Source of the DNA: Prevotella sp. UBA2444
GTDB lineage: Bacteria; Bacteroidota; Bacteroidia; Bacteroidales; Bacteroidaceae
Direction of reading: 5' to 3'
Length of the DNA: 42,479 nucleotides
NCBI GenBank assembly: GCA_002342665.1
Contig: DDQK01000042.1
Coordinates: 1 to 42,479 of the forward strand
The translations under genes and the position numbers were made by a program. The notes beneath the pieces were generated by a model. That model searched no databases, had not been told where the DNA came from, and saw nothing but the letters and a program-made list of their open reading frames with translations. Of the stretch, positions 1 through 8,707 are shown piece after piece. Position 1 is the stretch's first letter. The number at the start of each line of letters is the position of its first letter.

Positions 1-82
1 TTCCATGGAGCAGAAAGAAGTCTCTTTCCGCCTGCCATGAAAATGCCGCTGGTGTCCCGAAGTCGCGAGGGGCACTATGGAA
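1..82. other. Multi-hairpin element at the window edge
   Basis: TTCCAT (1-6) can pair with ATGGAA (77-82). They enclose a perfect 6-bp hairpin (13-18 with 23-28), a weaker hairpin around 34-47 and a 7-bp hairpin (52-58 with 69-75, one G-T pair). No coding frame is apparent. The arrangement resembles a structured leader RNA read on the minus strand toward a gene left of the window, possibly part of a cobalamin-type riboswitch, but the diagnostic core is not visible here. Confidence 0.25.
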
Positions 83-146
83 ACCAAAAACAATCGCACG
101 GATAATCATAGGAAAAGACAAAAATGACAAAAAAGCGGGCCTTTCG

Positions 147-177
147 TTGGCGGTTTGACGACTTATTAGTATCTTTG
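147..177 (+). promoter_or_regulatory. Probable promoter of the phosphatase gene
   Basis: TATCTTTG at 170-177 fits the Bacteroidetes -7 consensus TAnnTTTG. TTGG at 147-150, 19 bp upstream, is a degenerate -33 element. The start codon at 218 leaves a leader of about 35 nt. Confidence 0.55.
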
Positions 178-217
178 CAAGCAGATTGTCCAAACAAGCA
201 AGAAATCTCATAAAAAG

Positions 218-1951
218 ATGAAAACTTACAAACTGTTTCTTACCGTGGTGAGCCTGATGGTGGCCTCTGTGGAGGTATCGGCTCAGCAAGTGAAGGTGAA
301 CAAACAACACAGTTTTCCCAAGACTGTGCCCGCAGGCAACTATAGTGGTATCACATGGCTTGGCGGCAATCGCTATGCCGTGGCAGACGACAAATCGCAG
401 ACGGCAGGCTTCTACGTGATGAGCATCAGCACCGATGCCAAGACCGGCGACATCAAGGATGCCAGAAGCGAGGGCTTCATGACCATGCCCGACAAACCCA
501 ACCGCGATGAGGAAGGCATCTGCTACGTGGCTTCCACCAACACAGTGTTCGTCAGCGGCGAGGCCGATGGGCAGATTGTGGAATACACCCTCGATGGACA
601 ACTGACGGGAAGGAAGCTGAACATCCCCAGCGTGTTTGGCATCTCTTACGGCAATCGCGGCTTCGAGGCATTGACATACAATGCCAGCACCCACCGCTTC
701 TGGGCTACCACGGAGAACACGCTGAAGGCCGACGGCGAGAAGCCCAACATCAAAAGGAGGATACCCAACGTGCTGCGGCTGCAGAGCTTCGGCGACGACC
801 TGCAGCCCTACGGACAATACTGGTATGTGACCGACTCCTCGACGGTGAAAAGCCGCGAAGGAAAGACCACGCTGGGCGTGAGCGGCATGACGGCACTCGA
901 CAACGGACAGATTGTCGTGCTGGAGCGCGAGGTGAGAGAGACGCCAAACTATATTGGTTCGTATGCACACGTGAAGCTCTACCTGGTGAATCCCTCGCTG
1001 CAACAGCCTGGCGAACTGCTGCAGAAAAAACTGATTACGGAGTTTCGTACCAACGCGAACCTGACAAACCTGAGTTTTGCCAACTACGAGGGCATCTGCA
1101 AGGGGCCGAAACTCGACGACGGCCGACAGGTGCTCATGCTCGTGGCCGACTCGCAGAACCGCTACAAGGGATTACTGAAAGACTGGTTCAAGACCATCGT
1201 CATACCTGACATCGACTTCGTTCCCACGCCCACGACGCCTACGGACCTGAAAGCCTTGCTGGCGGTGACACAGACGAATTCCGACGCTACGGACAAGAAG
1301 AAGGTGGAGACGCAGCCATTCCTCAGCTTCGATGAAATGCCCAACCATATCAAGTATCTGCCAGAACCTCCCTCACCTGACAGCGTAGCCTTTATGGTCG
1401 ACGACTACTACTATCATTGGGGCAAGGAGCAGCGCACGACACCCCGAGGCGTACAGGCAGCAATTGACGAAGTGCAGTGGGCTTCAAAATCATTTAGCGG
1501 AGCCGTAGGGTTCATCATCGGCCCCACGGAGTGCCCGGAGATCTTCAAGCTGGTGGAAGGCGCACGTGAGGATGCCAAAGAAACCAATAAGCGCTCGAAG
1601 AACTATTTCAGACGCATCCGTCCGTTTGTACATTACGGTGAGCCCTCGCTGGTGTCTGAGGCAGACTCAGCCGCAGCCAACTCGTTCAGCTATCCCTCAG
1701 GTCACGCCACCAGAGGCTGGGTATATGCACTGACACTGGCCCTTGTGGTGCCTGACTCCACAGAGGCACTGATCTGCAGGGCGCAGGAGTATTCGCTGAA
1801 CCGCGTGGTCTGCGGTCGTCACTACAAGAGTGACATAGAGGCCTCACTGGTTGAGGCCACTGCCGTCATGAGCCGTCTGCTGTCGAACACCGCCTTCCTG
1901 GCACAGCTGACGCGTGCTCGCGAAGAGTATGCCCGCATGAAACAGCCCTGA
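218..1951 (+). CDS. Phytase-like esterase domain fused to class A acid phosphatase
   Basis: A 577-residue secreted protein with an N-terminal signal peptide ending near SAQQ. Residues about 30-340 look like the esterase-like phytase domain (beta-propeller type). Residues about 370-577 form a PAP2/class A non-specific acid phosphatase domain with the full signature: K(x6)RP near 460, PSGH near 492 and R(x5)HxxxD near 533, supplying the nucleophilic His and phosphate-binding residues. The protein probably releases phosphate from organic phosphates in the periplasm or outside the cell. It stands alone and converges on rnhB. The domains are seen; the substrate is inferred. Fusion of two phosphate-related domains in one chain is unusual. 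Confidence 0.85.
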   Translation: MKTYKLFLTVVSLMVASVEVSAQQVKVNKQHSFPKTVPAGNYSGITWLGGNRYAVADDKSQTAGFYVMSISTDAKTGDIKDARSEGFMTMPDKPNRDEEGICYVASTNTVFVSGEADGQIVEYTLDGQLTGRKLNIPSVFGISYGNRGFEALTYNASTHRFWATTENTLKADGEKPNIKRRIPNVLRLQSFGDDLQPYGQYWYVTDSSTVKSREGKTTLGVSGMTALDNGQIVVLEREVRETPNYIGSYAHVKLYLVNPSLQQPGELLQKKLITEFRTNANLTNLSFANYEGICKGPKLDDGRQVLMLVADSQNRYKGLLKDWFKTIVIPDIDFVPTPTTPTDLKALLAVTQTNSDATDKKKVETQPFLSFDEMPNHIKYLPEPPSPDSVAFMVDDYYYHWGKEQRTTPRGVQAAIDEVQWASKSFSGAVGFIIGPTECPEIFKLVEGAREDAKETNKRSKNYFRRIRPFVHYGEPSLVSEADSAAANSFSYPSGHATRGWVYALTLALVVPDSTEALICRAQEYSLNRVVCGRHYKSDIEASLVEATAVMSRLLSNTAFLAQLTRAREEYARMKQP

Positions 1952-1997
1952 CAGCGAAGCGAGACAGACGACTACTACTTGACGAGGTCGGCAATCG

Positions 1998-2636
1998 CTA
2001 TTCGCCGAAATCAAAGCTTAACTGTCCGTCGCCTAAGAGGTTATAGCTGCGACGGTGGTAGGGTGTGATGCCGTACTGGCGGATGGCATCGCGGTGCTTC
2101 TTCGTGGGATAGCCCTTATTGGAGTGCCAGTCGTACTGGGGATATTCCTCTGCAAGGCGATTCATATAGTCGTCGCGATAGGTCTTGGCAAGGATGGAGG
2201 CGGCGGCGATGGAAAGGTATTTGGCATCGCCCTTGACGATAGTGGTGTGTGGGAGGGGTGCATCGGCAGAGATACCGCCGACCTCTGGACGGTAGGGACG
2301 GAAGCGGTTGCCGTCGACGATAATAGCCTCCGGGCGCACCTTCAGCTGGTCGAGGGCACGGTGCATGGCGAGGATAGAAGCATTAAGGATGTTGATGCGG
2401 TCGATCTCCTCGGGCGTGACGATGCCTACGGCCCAGGCCAGGGCATCGCGCTGGATGATCTCCCGCAGCTCATAGCGACGTTTCTCCGACAGTTGCTTCG
2501 AATCGTTCAGTAGTTCGTTCTGGTAATCCTCCGGCAGGATGACGGCAGCAGCATAGACACTGCCTGCCAGGCAACCACGCCCGGCCTCATCGCATCCTGC
2601 CTCTATCTTCCCTTCGTAATAATGACCTTTCAACAT
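1998..2636 (-). CDS. rnhB: Ribonuclease HII
   Basis: RNase HII cuts the RNA strand of RNA-DNA hybrids and starts removal of single ribonucleotides from DNA. The N-terminal motif GCDEAGRG carries the catalytic Asp-Glu pair, IIVDGN carries another acidic residue, and the block from [17 protein letters not shown] is typical of the family. I chose ATG 2636 (212 residues, normal length). A start at 2693 would add an N-terminus encoded by a 7-bp repeat and overlapping sufS. It is the last gene of the minus-strand sufC-to-rnhB run, 13 bp after sufS. Confidence 0.95.
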   Translation of the reverse strand: MLKGHYYEGKIEAGCDEAGRGCLAGSVYAAAVILPEDYQNELLNDSKQLSEKRRYELREIIQRDALAWAVGIVTPEEIDRINILNASILAMHRALDQLKVRPEAIIVDGNRFRPYRPEVGGISADAPLPHTTIVKGDAKYLSIAAASILAKTYRDDYMNRLAEEYPQYDWHSNKGYPTKKHRDAIRQYGITPYHRRSYNLLGDGQLSFDFGE

Positions 2637-2649
2637 TGAAGATTGAACA

Positions 2650-2656
<7 letters not shown>
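2629..2656. repeat. 7-bp tandem repeat spanning the sufS-rnhB junction
   Basis: Four imperfect 7-bp units of the form TTGAAnA (plus strand) fill the whole junction. They include the sufS stop codon and the rnhB start codon. Related tracts lie at four other places in this window. Confidence 0.7.
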
Positions 2657-3872
<1,216 letters not shown>

Positions 3873-3873
<1 letters not shown>

Positions 3874-4970
3874 TATTTCTTTCGCGTATTCATGTGAACC
3901 TTCTCCCAGGTGATGTCGCCGTTACGCTTCACATGCACGCGCAGCAGGTAGTCGCCGGGCTCGGGGTTGTTGTTCTCACTCATGGAGTCGAGCGTGATAT
4001 AGTTCACGCCGCCCACCTCCTGCTCGTCCCACTTATGCACGTGGCCGCAGAACACGATGTCGGCCTCCCACTCCACAAACTTGTTGAGCAGGAAGAAACT
4101 CTCCTCGCGGGCGAAGGTGGAGGCGAACTGCATGCTCGAGGGACGGAAGATGTTGGTATGGCTGAACACGAACGTGTTGCGGGTACGTATGCCGTCGTTT
4201 TCTGCTGCATATTTGTCGTCGACCAGTCCCTCCTCTATCAGGTTCACCTGCTCCTTGCCGAGGGTGCCGCTGGCGGTGTCGAGGAAGATGAAGTGGTCAT
4301 AGACATATTCGCCGTCCCAGCGGCCCACATTCACCCAGACGTCATAGAACGATGAGTGGAAGATGTTCGACCACAGTGCCCATCCGTTGTGGGTGATGTC
4401 GTGGTTGCCCACCACGGGGAAGAAGGGGTACTGTATCTTGTCGAGCGTGTAGGCCGTCTCGTACTTAGGGTCTAAGTAGTACATATAGTCGCCGTTGACA
4501 AAGTCGGTAATGCTGGTTTCCTCATATTCCTCCGGGTCGTATTTCTCCAGCGAGTCCAGATAGTTCACCTCGATATAGTTCTTCTGTGCGTACTTCACCT
4601 TATACTCTTCGATGATGTTCTCCAGGTTGATGTAGTACTCCGCCTTGGTGTCGGCGATGTCGCCCAGATGGGCATACAGCACGTCGTCGTGGTCGAGTCC
4701 GTTCTGCAGCATCTCCGCCATGCGGCTGTTATCGTCGGTCATGTGGCTGTCGGCCCCCACCAGGAAGGTGTACTCATCAGCATCAGGCGCATCGAGTATC
4801 CGAAAATCTCCCTTATGCTCCTGGAAGTAGGTGTGCGACATTTTCACACGGTCCTCCACGCCCGTGCCCGACACGAGCACGCCGATGGGGCTCACTTTCT
4901 CGCAGGAGACGAGGAGAGTGAATAGTGAACAGTGAATAGTGAATAGTATGAGTTGATGTAGCTTTTTCAT
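3873..4970 (-). CDS. Calcineurin-like metallophosphoesterase lipoprotein
   Basis: A 365-residue predicted lipoprotein: the signal peptide ends in the lipobox LVSC with Cys at residue 23. Metallophosphoesterase motifs appear in order: GADSH, LGDIAD, VVGNHD, SHTN and GHVHKWD, giving the Asp, Asn and His ligands of a two-metal centre. A phosphoesterase role in the periplasm or on the cell surface is inferred; the substrate is unknown. Residues about 8-19, the hydrophobic core of the signal peptide, are encoded by a 7-bp tandem repeat. It sits 1 bp after the beta-barrel gene and overlaps sufS by 1 bp, so it is co-transcribed with the suf genes. Confidence 0.85.
4914..4948. repeat. 7-bp tandem repeat encoding a signal-peptide core
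   Basis: Five 7-bp units close to AATAGTG (plus strand) lie inside the metallophosphoesterase gene. On the coding strand they read as hydrophobic Leu/Phe/Thr/Ile residues 8-19, just before the lipobox. The same unit, in the CACTATT orientation, recurs upstream of sufD. Confidence 0.8.
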
Positions 4971-4971
4971 A

Positions 4972-5679
4972 TTACCATACGTATTTGATTCCTAACTTTC
5001 CTGATGTCTCGTATTTACTGGCCAGCTGGCTCATGGAGCCTGCGGGGCGCACGTTGAACTGTCCGAAGAGCTGCATGTCCTTGGCGATGCCGGCGTAGAA
5101 GTGCAGGCCCCAGTTGATGTTCCAGTTCTCGTAGTAGAAGTCGTCGTAGTTGCGGAAGAAGAGTCCCAGGTTCCACGAGTTCCAGCGCGGCCGGATGTTG
5201 ACGCTTGTGCCGAAGGTGAAGGTCAGCGGCTCGGTGTAGCGGAAGTGCAGCTCGTGGAAGGTGATGAGCGACTCGCCCACGCGCAGCTGGAAGTAGGGCG
5301 TCTCCCAGGTCAGCGAGAGGTTCAGGATGGTCTCGTTGGTGTGCCATCGGTTATAGCGGTTGTACATCGCCTTGCCGTCGAAGTAGAAGTCCATCCAGCT
5401 GACGGGCAGTCGGTAGCCTCCCTGCACGTCTACGGAGTAGAGCTGCTTGCCGAACTGTGCCTGCACGTCGCCGCCCACGTGCCAGCGGTCGGTGAGATGG
5501 CGCAGATAGGATGCCTCCAGTCCTGCGAAGCCTCCTGACACCACGTTACTTCCGAACATGGTGTAGCCGGAGAGTTCGTTCTTGTGCTCGCCGTCGTACT
5601 TGTGCTGGCCCAGAAAGGTCTGCGCCTGTATCAGCATCGCTGAGAGGAACATCAAGCTAAGTAGTGTTAGTTTTTTCAT
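4972..5679 (-). CDS. Predicted outer-membrane beta-barrel protein
   Basis: A 235-residue protein with a signal peptide (MKKLTLLSLMFLSAMLIQAQ) followed by alternating aromatic and polar segments typical of transmembrane beta strands. It ends in an aromatic residue (KYVW), as BAM-assembled barrels usually do. No specific family is recognised. It lies 20 bp after sufD and 1 bp before the metallophosphoesterase lipoprotein. The tight pair suggests a barrel and a phosphoesterase working together in the envelope, which is inference. Why they sit between sufD and sufS is unclear. Confidence 0.7.
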   Translation of the reverse strand: MKKLTLLSLMFLSAMLIQAQTFLGQHKYDGEHKNELSGYTMFGSNVVSGGFAGLEASYLRHLTDRWHVGGDVQAQFGKQLYSVDVQGGYRLPVSWMDFYFDGKAMYNRYNRWHTNETILNLSLTWETPYFQLRVGESLITFHELHFRYTEPLTFTFGTSVNIRPRWNSWNLGLFFRNYDDFYYENWNINWGLHFYAGIAKDMQLFGQFNVRPAGSMSQLASKYETSGKLGIKYVW

Positions 5680-5699
5680 CTTTGCTTCTTATGTTTAGT

Positions 5700-7043
5700 T
5701 TATTTACAGAGTTTGCATCCTGCGCACTTGTTCAGTTCCCCACGGAAACGTTTCTCCACCAGATAGTGCAGGCGGTCGCGCAGCGGCTCAAGCTTCATCT
5801 TGTCGATGACCTCGGTGATGAAGGCGTTCTGCAGCAGCAGGCGGGCCTCGCCGAGCGAGATGCCGCGCTGGCGCATATAGAAGAGGGCGGCATCGTTGAG
5901 CTGGCCTACGGTGGAGCCGTGGGCACACTTCACGTCATCGGCATAGATCTCGAGCATCGGCTGGGTGTACATACGGGCCTCCTTGGTGGCTGTCAGGTTC
6001 TGGTTGGTCATCTGCGACGTGGTCTTCTGGGCACCATGCTCCACCAGCACCCGACCAGCGAATGCTCCCGTCGACTTGTCGTCGAGCACGTACTTGTAGA
6101 GTTCGTTCGAGGTGCAGTGCGGCACCTTATGCGTGATGAGTGTGTTGTTGTCCACATGCTGCTCCTTGTCGGCTATCACGCAGCCGTAGCACTCGCACTC
6201 TGCTCCCTCGCCCGAGAAGGTGAGGTCGAGCTTGTTGCGGGTTGTGCCGTTGTGCAGGGTGATGACGTTGTGATTCACACGACTGTTTGCCTGCTGGTCG
6301 ATGTAGACGTTGCTCACGCGTACATTCTTATAGTGGGTCTCCTCCATGCAGTAGAGGTCGAGCGAGGCATTGTTGCCCACGTAAGCCTCGATGACCTGCG
6401 TAGCCAGAAATCGGCGGTCGTCGGCGGTATGGTCACAGAAGAGCATCTTTACCTCTGCTCCTTCCTCGAGGACGATGAGCACGCGACGGTTCACCATCAG
6501 GTCGGGCACCTGGCGCTGGGCATTCTGGGGTGTTGCCTTCAGTATATTAATCACTTGTATGGCGCGATTCACCTTGACGTTCTTCGGCACATACACCAGC
6601 AGTCCGTCCTGGGCGAGCATCGTGTTCAGAGCCGTCACGCCATCTTCGCCTGTCTTGGCAAGTTTCGCATAGTACTTCGAAACAATCTCCGGATGGTCGC
6701 GCAGAGAGCCAATCGTCATGTTCTCTTTCTGAGCGTGCCCCTGATAGAACATATCGTTCACCATGAAGAAGAGCGACGTCGACAGGTTTGGCACGTCGCA
6801 GCGGAAGGCCTCATAGGGGTCTACAGGTATCTTCAGCCGCGAGAGGTTCAGCCCGTAGTCGGGGGCGAAGAGCTGCTGCATGTCGGTGTACTTATAGCGC
6901 TCCACCTTTTTCGAAGGGAAGCCTTGACGGCGGAAGTCCTCGAAAGCCTGGTCCCTCACGGCGTTCATCGCCTCGGGTGCATGAGAGAAAATCATCTCCC
7001 GGGCCTGCTCATAGAGTTCGATATATTGTTCTTCAGATTGCAT
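5700..7043 (-). CDS. sufD: Fe-S cluster assembly protein SufD
   Basis: SufD is a scaffold subunit of the SufBC2D complex that builds Fe-S clusters. The protein has the SufB/SufD beta-helix core. Its C-terminal part carries the VKCAHGSTVGQL motif, followed by FYMRQRGI and the helical tail. I chose ATG 7043 (447 residues, N-terminus MQSEEQYIELYEQ). A GTG at 7076 is possible, but it lies inside a 7-bp repeat and would add 11 residues. The gene follows sufC by about 55 bp and ends with a cysteine-rich tail (KCAGCKLC). Confidence 0.95.
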   Translation of the reverse strand: MQSEEQYIELYEQAREMIFSHAPEAMNAVRDQAFEDFRRQGFPSKKVERYKYTDMQQLFAPDYGLNLSRLKIPVDPYEAFRCDVPNLSTSLFFMVNDMFYQGHAQKENMTIGSLRDHPEIVSKYYAKLAKTGEDGVTALNTMLAQDGLLVYVPKNVKVNRAIQVINILKATPQNAQRQVPDLMVNRRVLIVLEEGAEVKMLFCDHTADDRRFLATQVIEAYVGNNASLDLYCMEETHYKNVRVSNVYIDQQANSRVNHNVITLHNGTTRNKLDLTFSGEGAECECYGCVIADKEQHVDNNTLITHKVPHCTSNELYKYVLDDKSTGAFAGRVLVEHGAQKTTSQMTNQNLTATKEARMYTQPMLEIYADDVKCAHGSTVGQLNDAALFYMRQRGISLGEARLLLQNAFITEVIDKMKLEPLRDRLHYLVEKRFRGELNKCAGCKLCK

Positions 7044-7064
7044 ATTCAGCGCGGCAGCAAATTT

Positions 7065-7085
7065 TTCACTATTCACTATTCACTT
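7065..7085. repeat. 7-bp tandem repeat upstream of sufD
   Basis: Three units close to TTCACTA lie between sufC and sufD. The unit matches the tract in the metallophosphoesterase gene. It creates an alternative GTG start for sufD at 7076. Confidence 0.65.
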
Positions 7086-7097
7086 TTCCCTTAAAGA

Positions 7098-7853
7098 CTA
7101 CTCCTCTCCGATCTCCTCCTTGATCCAGTCGTAGCCGTGCTCCTGAATCTCACGGGCCAGTTCCGGGCCACCCGTCTTGACGATGCGCCCCTTGTAGAGC
7201 ACATGGACGAACTGCGGACGGATCATCTCCAGCAGACGGTCGTAATGGGTGATGACGATGCACGACGTCTCCGGCGTCTGCAGCTTGTTCACGCCTTCAG
7301 CCACGATGCGCATGGCATCCACGTCGAGGCCGGAGTCCGTCTCGTCGAGGATACTCAGCTTCGGTTCAAGCATAGCCATCTGGAATATCTCGTTGCGCTT
7401 CTTCTCGCCGCCGCTGAAGCCCTCGTTCACCGAGCGGTTGGCCAGCTTCGAGTCCAGCTCCACGATCTTACGCTTCTCGCGCTGCAGTTTCAGGAACTCG
7501 GCGGCATTCATCGGCTCCAGACCCTGATACTTACGTTTCTCATTGATGGCCGCCTTCATGAAGTTGGTCATCGACACACCGGGAATCTCCACGGGATATT
7601 GGAACGAGAGGAACAGTCCCTCGTGGGCCCTGTCCTCAGGCTTCATCTCCAGCAGGTTCTTGCCGTTGAACCAGGCCTCGCCCTCGGTCACCTCGTAGAG
7701 CGGATTGCCCACGAGCACTGCCGAGAGTGTCGACTTCCCCGAGCCGTTGGGGCCCATGATAGCATGCGTCTCCCCGTCGTTGATCACCAGGTCGATGCCC
7801 TTCAGTATCTCTTTCTCGCCTATGCGAGCATGCAAATTTTTTACCTCAAGCAT
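7098..7853 (-). CDS. sufC: Fe-S cluster assembly ATPase SufC
   Basis: An ABC-type ATPase, 251 residues (normal length), that drives the SufBCD scaffold. It has Walker A GPNGSGKST near residue 34, the SufC-type signature FSGGEKKRNE, and Walker B LSILDETDSGLDVDA followed by VITHY. It is soluble and works with SufB and SufD. Unlike the usual contiguous sufBCD order, sufB lies more than 5 kb upstream, so sufC has its own promoter (7878-7909). It leads the run sufC, sufD, barrel, phosphoesterase, sufS, rnhB. Confidence 0.98.
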   Translation of the reverse strand: MLEVKNLHARIGEKEILKGIDLVINDGETHAIMGPNGSGKSTLSAVLVGNPLYEVTEGEAWFNGKNLLEMKPEDRAHEGLFLSFQYPVEIPGVSMTNFMKAAINEKRKYQGLEPMNAAEFLKLQREKRKIVELDSKLANRSVNEGFSGGEKKRNEIFQMAMLEPKLSILDETDSGLDVDAMRIVAEGVNKLQTPETSCIVITHYDRLLEMIRPQFVHVLYKGRIVKTGGPELAREIQEHGYDWIKEEIGEE

Positions 7854-7877
7854 AATTGATTGTTACCTAATTGGCTG

Positions 7878-7909
7878 CAAAATTACAAATAAAAAGTGAG
7901 CCAGCCAAA
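7878..7909 (-). promoter_or_regulatory. sufC promoter
   Basis: On the minus strand, TTTG (7906-7909), then exactly 20 bp, then TAATTTTG (7878-7885): a full Bacteroidetes -33/-7 promoter, 24 bp before the sufC ATG. The -33 element lies in the loop of the upstream terminator hairpin. Confidence 0.8.
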
Positions 7910-7925
7910 TGGACAGCCCACTTTT
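7892..7925 (-). terminator. Probable terminator of the protease cassette
   Basis: AAAAGTG (7892-7898) pairs with CACTTTT (919-925 of the same kilobase, that is 7919-7925). The stem extends by two more pairs after one mismatch, with a loop of about 14 nt. On the minus strand the hairpin is followed by a T-rich run. It separates the cassette from sufC. Confidence 0.6.
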
Positions 7926-7998
7926 CTTGCTTTTCTGTCGTATAGCGGCCTTGAAGAAGAGGCGCGTCGAGACATCGTGCAACGAATCAATAGTCAAA

Positions 7999-8652
7999 TC
8001 ACTTTTCAAATAGGACTGGCCATCCAATTTTGTTCGGCTCTGCCCAGTCAACATCATCCCTGGAGTTTATTTCCGAAGCCAAGCGCAATACTTCGGACGA
8101 TGATTTCACATGACATGCAAGAAATCCTATGTTGTCCTTGACCTCATCCAAAGTCAGCAGACCGGGGTAAGCATCCAATATCCCTTGACAGTCCTTTCCA
8201 TCCATCGGCTTGACTAAAATGAGGGGCAGAATCTGGATATTATACTGGCTATCAGAACTTGTCATCATCTTGTATGAGGCAGACACAAAGAAGTTGGGCG
8301 ATTCAAAATACTTATTCGTCTCAACATAACACATCCCGGTATTATCTAACTGTGCTGCATCAAACACAATTCCATCGTGCTCTGCTGCAATAGACTTCAG
8401 GGTTGTTTTTCCCTGCTCGTCGAGACATACGACTAATAGACGAAAGGGACTCCCTGATTGCGGCACCAGTTCTATGAACTTATCATGATACCAATAGCCA
8501 AGCTTTTCATCCACATTAGGCATTTTGTTATAGAAACTGACCTCATTGTCGGAGTCATACTCGGCAAGTTCATCACTGTCGGAACTACATCCCATAACTG
8601 TTGGTAACAAAACTGCTGCAAAAGCTACCGTAAAGAATTTTTCAAATCTCAT
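7999..8652 (-). CDS. Surface lipoprotein resembling the neighbouring subtilase propeptide
   Basis: A 217-residue lipoprotein with Cys22 in MGCSSDSDE; the acidic run after Cys resembles the Bacteroidetes lipoprotein export signal, so surface exposure is likely. The mature part matches the N-terminal prodomain of the subtilase encoded just upstream. Both have FIELVP near the start, a segment from ILPLILVK (here) or ITPKLALK (protease), a Tyr-x-x-x-Leu-(T/S)-L-x-E-V stretch, and an ending DVDWAEPNKI versus DVEWCEPLKL. No catalytic domain follows. Subtilase propeptides fold and inhibit their enzymes, so I infer an inhibitor or chaperone for the protease. This is an alignment by eye. Confidence 0.75.
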   Translation of the reverse strand: MRFEKFFTVAFAAVLLPTVMGCSSDSDELAEYDSDNEVSFYNKMPNVDEKLGYWYHDKFIELVPQSGSPFRLLVVCLDEQGKTTLKSIAAEHDGIVFDAAQLDNTGMCYVETNKYFESPNFFVSASYKMMTSSDSQYNIQILPLILVKPMDGKDCQGILDAYPGLLTLDEVKDNIGFLACHVKSSSEVLRLASEINSRDDVDWAEPNKIGWPVLFEK

Positions 8653-8677
8653 AACAATTATCGATAGAAGTTATTTG

Positions 8678-8685
8678 CAAAGATA
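8678..8685 (-). promoter_or_regulatory. -7 element before the propeptide-like lipoprotein
   Basis: TATCTTTG on the minus strand, between the subtilase stop and the lipoprotein ATG, 25 bp before the start. No TTTG is seen at the right distance, so it may be a weak or regulated internal promoter. Confidence 0.4.
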
Positions 8686-8707
8686 ATAATTATTTCTAAA
8701 CAATTCG

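Noticed and set aside
5664..7094. Open frame of 476 codons antisense to sufD
   Set aside because: Shadow of sufD; His/Val/Leu-rich with no signal peptide or family motif.
7863..8057. Small minus-strand frame between the lipoprotein and sufC
   Set aside because: It crosses the terminator and sufC promoter and overlaps the lipoprotein gene; no family match.
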